Source of the DNA: Paludibacterium yongneupense DSM 18731
GTDB taxonomy: Bacteria > Pseudomonadota > Gammaproteobacteria > Burkholderiales > Chromobacteriaceae
DNA: 64,000 nucleotides
Reading direction: 5' to 3'
NCBI RefSeq assembly: GCF_000422925.1
Contig: NZ_AUGZ01000009.1
Location: 1 to 64,000 of the forward strand
Both the position numbers and the translations under genes were made by a program. The notes under the pieces are model-generated. The model ran no database searches and had not been told where the DNA came from. It was given only the letters and a program-made list of their open reading frames with translations. Positions 26,990 to 35,667 of this stretch are shown here, one piece after another; position 1 is the stretch's first letter, and the number at the start of each line of letters is the position of its first letter.

Positions 26990-27607
26990 ATGAATAACGC
27001 TGTGAGTTCCACCGCCGGCGACGGCATCGACCATATCGCGTCCTGCTTGTTGCCCACGCAGTGGGCAACCTTTACTTTGCATGGGTTCCAGGATGGCGAG
27101 GGCAAAGAGCATGTGGCGTTGACGTTGGGCGAGTTCAAGCCCGACGACGCCGTTCTGGTGCGCCTGCATTCCGAATGTCTGACCGGCGATGCCTTGTTTT
27201 CCTTGAAGTGCGACTGCGGCTTCCAGCTGGAAGCTGCGCTGGCCGCCATCGCCGCCGAGGGGCGCGGGGCCTTGCTCTACCTGCGACAGGAAGGGCGTGG
27301 CATCGGTTTGATCAACAAGATTCGCGCCTACCATCTGCAAGATGCCGGCGCGGACACCGTCGAGGCCAACGAACAATTGGGTTTCCCGGCGGATATGCGC
27401 GATTTCGGTATTGCCCGCGGCATGCTGGCGGCCTTGCACATCCATCGTGTCAAGCTGATGACCAACAATCCGCAGAAAATCGACAGTCTGCGCGAGATCG
27501 GAATCGATGTTGTCGAGCGGGTTCCGCTCGAAGTGGGTGAAAACCCGCATAACGTGGATTACCTGCGCACCAAGGCCGACAAGATGGGGCATCTGCTGTC
27601 CCACTGA
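26990..27607 (+). CDS. ribA: GTP cyclohydrolase II
   Basis: First committed step of riboflavin synthesis: GTP to 2,5-diamino-6-ribosylamino-4(3H)-pyrimidinone phosphate, formate and pyrophosphate. The 205 residues include the zinc ligands in [17 protein letters not shown] and the catalytic [12 protein letters not shown] and TNNPQKID motifs. GGAGAAG at 26981-26987 supports ATG 26990 over the longer frame. It is a monofunctional RibA with no RibB fusion. Confidence 0.97.
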   Translation: MNNAVSSTAGDGIDHIASCLLPTQWATFTLHGFQDGEGKEHVALTLGEFKPDDAVLVRLHSECLTGDALFSLKCDCGFQLEAALAAIAAEGRGALLYLRQEGRGIGLINKIRAYHLQDAGADTVEANEQLGFPADMRDFGIARGMLAALHIHRVKLMTNNPQKIDSLREIGIDVVERVPLEVGENPHNVDYLRTKADKMGHLLSH

Positions 27608-27804
27608 GCGGGCGCCGGGCCGGGCGTCGATCGGCGCTCGACTCGACCCCGTTCCGGCCTCCCAGCCCCTCGTCCTGTGTGTACCTGTTCGAACGGCCGG
27701 TGCCGACGCTATTCGTCTTGTTGTGTGTTTTTATGCCATCTATGTTTTATGTGTCAAATTAATTTCATTTGGCATTGATTGATAGAACATATTTGGTGAA
27801 CATC
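27608..27804 (+). promoter_or_regulatory. AT-rich leader of the first collagenase gene
   Basis: About 200 bp between ribA and the collagenase. The first 110 bp are GC-rich with no gene. From about 27720 to 27800 the sequence turns sharply AT-rich, and it includes CATATTTGGTG at 27789-27799, which recurs as CATATTTGTTG before the S53 peptidase. GGTG just upstream of ATG 27805 is a modest ribosome site. No confident -35/-10 pair was found. Confidence 0.4.
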
Positions 27805-30150
27805 ATGATGCGATGGTTTTTGCGGTTACTGCTGGTCCTTGTCCTGCCTGCCGTCGGAGCGTGCGTTGCGCCGGAGGGGGGCGTGGCTCTTGTCGCGTCG
27901 GGCAGCGCTGCCCGTCCCGCCGCGCTCATGCCGCGCACGGATACCGTGCATTCACCTATTGTCGCGCGCCGACCCCCCTATCCGTTTGGCGTCCCGCCAT
28001 TGGCGCCGCAGTATGGACCGCGCGGCAGTACGGGGGCCGCGCAGCCCGACGATGCGGGCGGAGGCTATGCCAGTTGCGACGCCTCCCACCTGTATGCTTT
28101 ACAAGGCACCGCGCTGGCCGACTACATCGCCACGCTGTCCGGCCGTTGCCTGAATACGCTGGTGTTTGCATCCAGCGCAGACAACTGGCGGCTGGTCTCG
28201 GCCTCGAATATGCGGGCGGTGGCAAGCGCAGCGCTGCAGCGGGCGCAGAGTTGGGATGGGCAGTCGCCAAACGGGCTGTGGCCGCTCGTCGTCTTTCTGA
28301 AAGCCGGTTATTACGACCAATCCGGCCACCCCGATCAGGTTGGGAATTATGACGAAGGGTTGGGACAGGCGGTGCTGCAAGTCCCGATCGCGCTCATGAA
28401 GAATCCCGCCTTCTGGCAAGCGGTCGCGCCTGACCCCGCTGCCGGGCTCGCGGACTGGTTTCGCTGGACCGACATCACGTCCTCTGTCTCCGAAACGATG
28501 ATCCTGTTCGATTCGGTGCGCGAGAACGATGTCTCTCTCGCGCAGCTGACCGCGTTTTTTCAGCGCTACACGCCGGCAGTGAAAACGACGGTCGCTCGGT
28601 ACGGCCTTTTCGCGCTGCAGACCGCCTTGTATGACCTGCACCTGAGTCCCGGTTTCGCCGAGCGCGTGGCGTCCGGACAGGGGGACGCGCTGGTGAGCGC
28701 GCTGACCGGCATACTCGCCGGGGGGCGCTCCGCCTTTGTCGATGATCTCATGTATCGCAATACGGTGCGCGAGACCGGGCGATTCATGCTCTATGCCCGC
28801 ACCGAAGCCTGGGCGGAGCAGGCGATGGTGCCCTTGCTGGAGCAAGCCGTGCTCAGCGCAGACTGGGCCGAAGCGGTATATGCCCTGAAAAACTTCGGTC
28901 ATGTGCCGTGCGAGCGCTACCGCCTGTGCGATGCCGATGCGCGCTTGCGCGCAGCCCTGTTTCCCAATCATTGGCGGTTCGACGACGGAAGGCTGGTATT
29001 CGATACGGCCTTGGCGCAGGAGGACATCCTGCCACTGTATTACGCCATGAAACAGGTGAGCGCCCAGCATCATCGCATCACCGGAACGGCCATCCCGGTC
29101 AGTGCGGACAGAACGCCGACTCTGCATATGGTGATCTATGCCGATCCTGACGATTACCGGGCTTTCCAGCCCTTGCTCAATACGCTTTCCGCCGATAACG
29201 GCGGCATATATATCGAGCAGGATGGGACGTTTTATACATTCCAGCGGCGCGTGCCGCAGGATAGCTCTCTGTCGCTGGAAGAACTGGTGCGGCACGAGTA
29301 CGTGCACTATCTGAACGGACGCTACCTCGAGGTAGCGATGTGGGGGGAGCCCCCCTTTTTTAGCGATGCACGTCGCATGCCGTGGTTTGACGAAGGCCTG
29401 GCCGAATTTCTGGCCTGGAGCACTTCGCGCCAGGGGGTGAAGGTGCGCGGGCATAATGTCGGGCCGATTGCCGCGGCCTGGCCGACGAGTTTTCGCGAGC
29501 CGGCGCAGACCATGCGTTCGGCCTATGCCGATGGCTGGGCTTTTTACAATCAGTCGGCCTTGTGGTTCAACTACCTCTACCGGGAGGAGCCCGGCGCGCT
29601 GCTGGCGCTCTTCGCGACCGTCCGTGCTGGCGACGTGTCGGCTTTCGATGCCTGGGTGGCGACAATGGGCAGCGATAATGCACGTAGCGCGCGCTTCCAT
29701 GATTTTGTCGCACAGCAGACCCAGTTATATGCCGCAGGGCGACTCGATGACACCTCGACGCAGAAGGGGACGGACTGGGTCGAACAGCCGCAATGGCTGG
29801 AAGCCGATATCGGACGGATTGCCGCCGCGGTGCATGGTGTGCTCCCGCTCGATTGCGGAGCGATCTATACCCGCGAAGGCAACCTGCTGCCGCGTTTTTC
29901 ATGCCGCAGCCTGTTGTGGATTTCGGCACCGACCCTGGCCGACGGTCACCGGCAGATGGAACTCATGCTGGATCAGGCGCTGCAGCGTTTATACGCTGCA
30001 GGGGTCAATAACTTTGAAGCGCTCAACTGTTCTGCGGTCGAATACGATCTCGACGCCCAACGCGTCAACGTGCAGTGCGAAGGGCCGCTGGCGTTGCCAT
30101 CGCCCGCTGGCGACAGGAAAAGGCTGCAATCGGTGACAGGCATATCCTGA
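27805..30150 (+). CDS. Peptidase M9 (collagenase) lipoprotein, paralogue 1
   Basis: Secreted or outer-membrane zinc metallopeptidase of the bacterial collagenase family, 781 residues. The signal peptide MMRWFLRLLLVLVLPAVGAC ends in a possible lipobox (V-G-A-C), suggesting lipid anchoring. An alpha-helical activator domain (about 90-380) precedes the peptidase domain: zinc motif HEYVH at 497-501 and the third ligand Glu530 in FDEGLAEFL. No PKD or collagen-binding domain follows, so native fibrillar collagen may be a poor substrate. An upstream TTG (27769) opens the frame but ATG 27805 fits the signal peptide. A close paralogue follows at 30263. Confidence 0.88.
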   Translation: MMRWFLRLLLVLVLPAVGACVAPEGGVALVASGSAARPAALMPRTDTVHSPIVARRPPYPFGVPPLAPQYGPRGSTGAAQPDDAGGGYASCDASHLYALQGTALADYIATLSGRCLNTLVFASSADNWRLVSASNMRAVASAALQRAQSWDGQSPNGLWPLVVFLKAGYYDQSGHPDQVGNYDEGLGQAVLQVPIALMKNPAFWQAVAPDPAAGLADWFRWTDITSSVSETMILFDSVRENDVSLAQLTAFFQRYTPAVKTTVARYGLFALQTALYDLHLSPGFAERVASGQGDALVSALTGILAGGRSAFVDDLMYRNTVRETGRFMLYARTEAWAEQAMVPLLEQAVLSADWAEAVYALKNFGHVPCERYRLCDADARLRAALFPNHWRFDDGRLVFDTALAQEDILPLYYAMKQVSAQHHRITGTAIPVSADRTPTLHMVIYADPDDYRAFQPLLNTLSADNGGIYIEQDGTFYTFQRRVPQDSSLSLEELVRHEYVHYLNGRYLEVAMWGEPPFFSDARRMPWFDEGLAEFLAWSTSRQGVKVRGHNVGPIAAAWPTSFREPAQTMRSAYADGWAFYNQSALWFNYLYREEPGALLALFATVRAGDVSAFDAWVATMGSDNARSARFHDFVAQQTQLYAAGRLDDTSTQKGTDWVEQPQWLEADIGRIAAAVHGVLPLDCGAIYTREGNLLPRFSCRSLLWISAPTLADGHRQMELMLDQALQRLYAAGVNNFEALNCSAVEYDLDAQRVNVQCEGPLALPSPAGDRKRLQSVTGIS

Positions 30151-30198
30151 TCGTTCTTTATCTGTAAAAGTCCGTTGAAAACGGGATGCCCTTTGAAT

Positions 30199-30247
30199 AA
30201 CATTTGCCGTGTTTTGCTTTTTAGTGAAAACATCAAATGTTTATAAT
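30199..30247 (+). promoter_or_regulatory. AT-rich inverted repeat upstream of collagenase 2
   Basis: AACATTTG (30199-30206) is inverted as CAAATGTT (30234-30241) with a 27-nt spacer, in the 112-bp gap between the two collagenase genes. TATAAT at 30242-30247 directly abuts the right arm. No good -35 is present, and a start site from this -10 would leave almost no leader before ATG 30263, so its role as the true -10 is doubtful. Confidence 0.4.
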
Positions 30248-30262
30248 AGAGGGTGTCCTGTG

Positions 30263-32851
30263 ATGATTGCTCCGTTTCTCCGCCTGCGAACGTGTATTCT
30301 CGCGGCTGTGCTTTCCTGTTGTGTGTGCGCTTGTCTGGCACCCGATGTGTCATTTCCGCCGCCGCCGGCCCCTCCCGCAGAGGCATCCGTACCGCGAGCC
30401 GATAACCCGCATGCTCATGTTCTCGGTCGGCCATCGCCGCTTCCGGGGGGCGTCGTGACGGCATCTCCCGCCGCGCCCCGCACGGCCGGCGTCAAGGGGC
30501 AGGCGGCGGCCGACGGAGATACCGGCGGGCGCTGCGACGAGAGCCGCTTGTATGCGGCCGCCGGCGACGCGCGTGCGGTGCTGGCCGAGCTGCGCGTGTC
30601 GCGGCCGGAGTGTTTCGAGGACCTGTTCAAGGGACGTGCGCAGAGCGGGCGCCTGCTGTCGTCCGAGACCATGCTGGCCGTCGCACGCGAGGCCCGGCAG
30701 CGCGTCGAGCGCTGGGATGGAACATATGACTCAGCGCTAGCGTCTATGGCGGCTTTCATGAAGGCGGGCTATCTGGTCTCGAAGGAACGGCGGCGCGGTG
30801 CCTACGATGCCTATGCTCCCGAGCTCGATCGCGCCGTGATCGATGCCAGCCGCGCGATGCTCGATCATCCGCGGTTGTGGCAGTCCGATGCCCGGTTCAA
30901 AGCGGGCGACAGCAATAACTGGCGCATGGCTGCTTATTTCATGGTGCGCGATATGGCGCTGCTGCTCGATTCGGTACGGGAACACGAGACTATCCGTCCC
31001 GTCGCACAGGCCTTTTTCGAGCGCTATGCGCGCACTCCGGCCCAGGGTCAGACCAGCCTCGCCCGCTTCGCCGTTCACCCGCTGCTGAGCGCGATCGCCA
31101 ATCTGCCGCTGGCTCCCGACTTCGAGGCCCGACTCAAACGCGGCGAATTCGACGGTTTGAGCGCGGCACTGAACCGGATGACCGGGGTCGGCGAACGGTT
31201 CTTCGAAGACCCGGAAGTGTTCCGCTTCGTCGTGCGCCAGACCGGCTATTTCCTGCGCTTCGAACGCACCCGCGAGTCGGCATTGCGCGCGGTGGCACCG
31301 CTGCTCGACACGCATGAGCGTTTGTCCCCGAACTGGTCGCATGCGGCTTACACCCTGAAAAAAGCCAATCTCGACTGCCGCCGCTATAACTTCTGCCGCT
31401 ATGACGAAGAACTGCGGCAACGGTTGTTTCCCCGGCGTTGGCGCTTCGATCGCGGCGATCGGGTATTCGAGTCCAGCCTGTCGCGCGCCGAGGTAGAGCC
31501 TTTGTACTATGCGACCCGCCAGGTCGAGGCACAGTTCCGCCGTGTAACGGGGGTCACGACGCCGGTTGCTCGGGATCCGAATCGGAAACTGACGTTGGTG
31601 ATCTATCCGTCGCGTCAGGCGTATCGCGATTACCAGATCATTCTGGATGAATTGTCGGTGGATAATGGCGGTATCTACATCGAAAGCCTGGGTAAATTGT
31701 TCACCTTTCAGCGTAGCCGGCAGGATAGCTGGTTGTCGCTGGAAGAATTGGTGCGCCACGAATACACCCACTATCTGGGAGGGCGCTACTTGAGGGAGGG
31801 GCTCTACGGTAGTACCGCGCTCGACGACAGGCTGGATCGCATGCCGTGGTTCGACGAAGGGCTGGCCGAGTTTCTGACCGGGGCCACCCGCGAACGCATC
31901 GATGTGCGCGCCAATATGGTTCGCGGACTGGCCGACGGTTGGCCGCGCAGCCATCGCGCGCCGGATTATCTGATGGACTTTGCCTATTCGGACGGCTGGA
32001 AGCATTACCTGTCTGCCGCCTTGTGGTTCAATCATCTGCAGCAGCGTGCGCCCGTTGCCTTGCAACAGGTGTTCTCCGCGGTGCGCCGCACCGACGCGGC
32101 GGCTTTCGATCGTTGGGTGACGGAGCAGGGCACCTTGCAGGCGGCGCCGTTCAAAAGCTTTGTCGGCGAGCAGGTGGGGCGCTTGCGCGGTGGCGAGTTG
32201 AACGATGCCGGCATGCGCCTCGGTGTCGACTGGTTGCCGGCCGAGGCCTGGCAGGAGAGCGATCCGCTTGCCATCGAGCGCCACTTTCCCGCGGCTTTGC
32301 ACATGCGCTGCCGGAGCAGCGATAACGGCAGTGAAAGTGTCCTCGCCCGTTTTGCCTGCCAGGGGGTTCTGCCGTTGGCGGGCGGGGGCGGCGTGGCGCG
32401 CGATGAAGTGGGGGCGAGCATCGATCGCTGGACGTCGGGATTGGCGCGGCGCAGCAATAATTTTCTGGCGCTGAACTGTGCGCCGGGCGAGGCGCAGGCC
32501 GGAGCCTGGTCTGTGCAGTGCGAAGGCCCCCTGTTGCGGCGCGACGATGCCGCTCGCGCCGCGTCGCCGCTGGCACCCGCCGAAGGATCGCGCTTGAGCA
32601 GTCCCAGCCGCTGCCTGCTTGCCCGCTTGACGCCTGGTTCGCAGCTGCTATCGCAGGCGGTGCTCGGTCGTGCGCGCCTGGATCGCGATGGCTGGCTGTT
32701 CTATTATCGCGACAGCGGTCGCCAGGGGCAGGTCGAGGCCTTGAGGATACGGGAGATGCAGGCCGGCCGCTGGCACGACCGCGTGCTTGAACTCGACCCC
32801 GCCTCGGTCGAGATGTCCGATGCCGCCTGCTGGCAGGCGGCGCAGCTCTGA
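30263..32851 (+). CDS. Peptidase M9 (collagenase) lipoprotein, paralogue 2
   Basis: Second collagenase-type metallopeptidase, 862 residues, clearly homologous to its neighbour along the whole peptidase region. The signal peptide runs to about residue 25 with a possible lipobox VCAC. The zinc motif HEYTH is at 499-503 and the third ligand Glu532 in FDEGLAEFLTGATR. Compared with paralogue 1 it has about 80 extra C-terminal residues with two cysteines (SRCLLARL and DAACWQAA). GAGGGTG precedes ATG 30263. Tandem duplication followed by divergence is the simplest origin. It converges with the GGDEF-EAL gene 20 bp away. Confidence 0.9.
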   Translation: MIAPFLRLRTCILAAVLSCCVCACLAPDVSFPPPPAPPAEASVPRADNPHAHVLGRPSPLPGGVVTASPAAPRTAGVKGQAAADGDTGGRCDESRLYAAAGDARAVLAELRVSRPECFEDLFKGRAQSGRLLSSETMLAVAREARQRVERWDGTYDSALASMAAFMKAGYLVSKERRRGAYDAYAPELDRAVIDASRAMLDHPRLWQSDARFKAGDSNNWRMAAYFMVRDMALLLDSVREHETIRPVAQAFFERYARTPAQGQTSLARFAVHPLLSAIANLPLAPDFEARLKRGEFDGLSAALNRMTGVGERFFEDPEVFRFVVRQTGYFLRFERTRESALRAVAPLLDTHERLSPNWSHAAYTLKKANLDCRRYNFCRYDEELRQRLFPRRWRFDRGDRVFESSLSRAEVEPLYYATRQVEAQFRRVTGVTTPVARDPNRKLTLVIYPSRQAYRDYQIILDELSVDNGGIYIESLGKLFTFQRSRQDSWLSLEELVRHEYTHYLGGRYLREGLYGSTALDDRLDRMPWFDEGLAEFLTGATRERIDVRANMVRGLADGWPRSHRAPDYLMDFAYSDGWKHYLSAALWFNHLQQRAPVALQQVFSAVRRTDAAAFDRWVTEQGTLQAAPFKSFVGEQVGRLRGGELNDAGMRLGVDWLPAEAWQESDPLAIERHFPAALHMRCRSSDNGSESVLARFACQGVLPLAGGGGVARDEVGASIDRWTSGLARRSNNFLALNCAPGEAQAGAWSVQCEGPLLRRDDAARAASPLAPAEGSRLSSPSRCLLARLTPGSQLLSQAVLGRARLDRDGWLFYYRDSGRQGQVEALRIREMQAGRWHDRVLELDPASVEMSDAACWQAAQL

Positions 32852-32870
32852 ACCCCGCTCCGGCCCGACA

Positions 32871-34988
32871 TCATCCCGAACCGGGGTGGGGGAGGGCTTG
32901 CAGGATGTAATGCAGGAACTCGTTTTGTCTCATCGGTTCGGCGAATAAATAGCCCTGGGCAAAGTCGCACCTGGCCTGCTGCAGCAGCCTGCATTGTTCT
33001 TCGGTTTCGACGCCTTCGGCGACGGCTTTTATCCCCAGATGATGCGCCATGGCGATGACGCCGGAGGCGATCGCTAGCGCATCCGGATCGCGCCCCAGCT
33101 CGCTGACGAACGATCTATCGATCTTGACCGCTTCGATCGCAAATTTTCTGAGTCCGGACAAGGCGGAATAGCTGGTACCGAAGTCGTCGAGGCTGACCGC
33201 GATGCCTGCATCGCGGAAGGCCTGCAGCGTTTCGACCACGCTTGGACGCGGATCGAGAAGCAGGCCCTCGGTTATTTCGACGGCGATGGCCCCCCGAGGC
33301 AGCCCCGCCTCTCCCAGGAGCGTCGGCCAGTGGGCGCAGCGGCCGGCGACGAGTTGCTGTCGGGAGACATTGATGCTGATCGGGATGCGGTTCCCTGCGC
33401 CGGACGGCGGCGGTGTGCCCACGGCGGCCTGACAGCGGAAGGCGGTATCGATCGCCTGCATGAATATCCAGTCGCCCATATCGCCTATGATTCCCATATT
33501 TTCGGCGATGGGAATGAACTCGGACGGTTCCATGCTTCCGTGCCGGGGGTGCTGCCAGCGTATCAGGGCTTCGGCTTTGACCATGCGGCGGCCCGCCAGC
33601 TCGATGATGGGTTGGTAGTGCACATCGAGCTGCCCGTCGAACAGAGCCTGGTGCAAGTCGTTGCCGATTACATGGCGGGAGCTGGCCTGCTCATGCATGC
33701 TGCTGGTATAGCTGCAGGCGCCGTTGCGCCCCCGTGATTTGGCCACGTACATCGCCTGGTCCGCGCAACTGAGCAGATCTTCGCTGTCGCTCCCGTCATC
33801 GGGATAGAGGGCGATGCCGATACTGGCGGAAATATGGGCCGGATGGCCGGCGAGGGTAAACGGCAGCGACAGGGCATGGCGGATGTCTTGCGCGACTTGC
33901 TCCACCATGCTGGGCGACAGGATGGATGGCAGGATGACAATGAACTCATCCCCGCCCTTGCGCGCGACCGTATCGGTAGCGCGCAAGGCCTCCCTGATTC
34001 GCTGTGCGGCCTGCGTGAGCAACATATCGCCGCAGCCGTGCCCGAGGCTGTCGTTGACTTCCTTGAAGTGATCGAGATCGATGAACAGTACGGCCAGCGG
34101 CTGACCATTGCGTTGCGCCCGCTTGATGTCCTCCTGCAAGCGATCGCGCAGCATGCGCGAGTTGGGCAGACCGGTCAGGGCATCGTAGTTCGCTTCGCGC
34201 CAGATGGTTTCTTCCGCCCGCTTGCGTTCGCTGATATCGAGGATCAGGCCGACCATGCCCGCTGCGTGCCCATTCGCCTCGTTGAATGTCGCTTTATACA
34301 CGATCACATCGTGGTAACTGCCATCGGCGTGGGCAAGCGCGACTTCGCTGCAGCTGTGGCCCGGATGCTGGCACAAGGCGGCGTCCGGGTCGTCGACGGC
34401 TGCGCTCTGGTCGTCGTGCCCGGCATCGGGATTGCTGTGGCCTATCAGTTCACTGCGGTTTTTGCCGATCAGTTGTTCGTAGGCGGCATTACAGCCGAGG
34501 AAGCGTCCGGCTCGGTCTTTGTAATACATCGCATTGGGAATGGCCTCCACCAGTTGGGCGATGAAGTGCAACTGGTCGGCAACCGCCCGTTCGGCCCGGC
34601 GGCGTTCGGAGACGTCAAGCAGCATGCCGATGAGCGCGGGCCGCTGCTCGAAACTGCTACGGATGCGGATGACCTTGGCGTCGAATGCACTCCCGTCCTT
34701 GCGCACGGCACGAAAGGTGACGGCGCCCGATGAACGGGCATTCTCCCCCTGCGGCAGGGGATCGAGTCCGGCCTCGTCGAGCAACTCGGGGGCGGGCGTC
34801 AGCGCGCACAAATCCTGCTGCGCATAACCGAATTGCTGGGCAAGCCGCTGGTTGGCATAGAGAAAGCGCGAGTCCTGAATGACGTAAACCCCGATCTGCG
34901 TATTGTCGAGCAAGCCGAGCAGCAGGGTGTCGGCTGCGCGCAACAGGCGATGGAGAACGGGGGAGGACTCAGGACTCAGCATGGACAA
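32871..34988 (-). CDS. PAS-PAS-GGDEF-EAL cyclic-di-GMP protein
   Basis: 705-residue cytoplasmic protein with two PAS domains (about 20-130 and 145-260), a GGDEF diguanylate cyclase and an EAL phosphodiesterase. The cyclase motif ARKGGDEF is intact and the inhibitory site RATD lies five residues before it. The EAL domain keeps KAEALIRWQHP, ISVNVSRQQL, EITEG, DDFGTSYSAL and KIDRSFV, so both activities are possible. The TTG at 34988 has AGGA at good spacing; ATG 34982 is the alternative. It lies between protease genes, so a link of c-di-GMP to secretion is conceivable. Confidence 0.93.
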   Translation of the reverse strand: MSMLSPESSPVLHRLLRAADTLLLGLLDNTQIGVYVIQDSRFLYANQRLAQQFGYAQQDLCALTPAPELLDEAGLDPLPQGENARSSGAVTFRAVRKDGSAFDAKVIRIRSSFEQRPALIGMLLDVSERRRAERAVADQLHFIAQLVEAIPNAMYYKDRAGRFLGCNAAYEQLIGKNRSELIGHSNPDAGHDDQSAAVDDPDAALCQHPGHSCSEVALAHADGSYHDVIVYKATFNEANGHAAGMVGLILDISERKRAEETIWREANYDALTGLPNSRMLRDRLQEDIKRAQRNGQPLAVLFIDLDHFKEVNDSLGHGCGDMLLTQAAQRIREALRATDTVARKGGDEFIVILPSILSPSMVEQVAQDIRHALSLPFTLAGHPAHISASIGIALYPDDGSDSEDLLSCADQAMYVAKSRGRNGACSYTSSMHEQASSRHVIGNDLHQALFDGQLDVHYQPIIELAGRRMVKAEALIRWQHPRHGSMEPSEFIPIAENMGIIGDMGDWIFMQAIDTAFRCQAAVGTPPPSGAGNRIPISINVSRQQLVAGRCAHWPTLLGEAGLPRGAIAVEITEGLLLDPRPSVVETLQAFRDAGIAVSLDDFGTSYSALSGLRKFAIEAVKIDRSFVSELGRDPDALAIASGVIAMAHHLGIKAVAEGVETEEQCRLLQQARCDFAQGYLFAEPMRQNEFLHYILQALPHPGSG

Positions 34989-35667
34989 GGCTCATCCTTA
35001 TCTCTGATCGGCGCGAAAGCGGAGGGGGCCTGGCAGAGCAGATTGGTTTGAATTTGAAATATATAAATAGCATAAATAGCATAAATGGGACGGAAAGTGT
35101 AAAAAAATGTTTTTTTATGACAATTTGTTTTGCGCCCTCTGTGGTATTTAGCTTTCAGCTAAATGGAATATTTTCATGTCAATCTCCGCGCAGGAAGAGG
35201 GCGAGCGGAGGCGTGCGTGCGAGGCAACCGAGCGGATCTTCGAGCGCCTGGCTGCTGGCGCTCGCCAAGGGGGACGTGCCAGGCAATGCCCGCTTTGCCG
35301 CCAGTTTGCTGATTTTGCGCGAGTTCATGCACCGCATGGCACCGGACTGGATTTCCGGGGGCCGGTAGAGGCGCGCATGAGCTCCCACCTCGGGCGGAGG
35401 CCGGGGTTTCTCGCCGTGCGGCCGACCGGGGCGGAGGCTATGGCCATGTCCAGGATGGTGTCGCACCCCTCGTCGACTCCCGTAACCCGATCGGCGCGCT
35501 TTGAGGACCCCCGCTAGTCGGAGTGCGCGTGCTTTTCCGGCTGACCTAAAGGCGAGTTCATTTGTATATCTTGAGACCTATGAATATATAGCGTCATGCG
35601 TTACACAAATATCATATTTGTTGCTGCGCTTCGATGCACCTCTCTGACCGATTAGGAGTGTGCTCTG
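34989..35667. other. AT-rich intergenic region with short repeats
   Basis: About 680 bp between the GGDEF-EAL gene and the S53 peptidase. The left 180 bp are very AT-rich: a 9-bp direct repeat AAATAGCAT near 35064-35085, an A7-TG-T7 tract at 35101-35117, and a perfect dyad TTTAGCT-TTC-AGCTAAA at 35147-35163. From 35176 to 35517 several overlapping GC-rich frames are open, but none has a recognisable protein, and apparent similarity shifts frame, so a decayed gene is possible. The final 100 bp contain the peptidase leader. Confidence 0.5.
35605..35621 (+). promoter_or_regulatory. Perfect 17-bp palindrome upstream of S53 peptidase
   Basis: ACAAATAT-C-ATATTTGT, 47 bp before the peptidase start, is a perfect dyad of 8-bp arms in an AT-rich promoter segment. 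It is a likely transcription-factor site; the factor is unknown and it does not match the LuxR-type box. AGGAGTG provides the ribosome site just upstream of ATG 35668. Confidence 0.55.

Noticed and set aside
28099..29700. 533-residue minus-strand frame opposite collagenase 1
   Set aside because: It lies wholly within a gene with intact zinc motifs; the translation shows no domain.
30242..30247. TATAAT as the -10 of collagenase 2
   Set aside because: No -35 at proper spacing, and the start site it implies would exclude the ribosome-binding site from the mRNA; kept only as part of an AT-rich leader.
35605..35621. LuxR-type quorum-sensing box before the S53 peptidase
   Set aside because: The dyad ACAAATAT/ATATTTGT lacks the CTG...CAG ends and the GC composition of known lux-type boxes.
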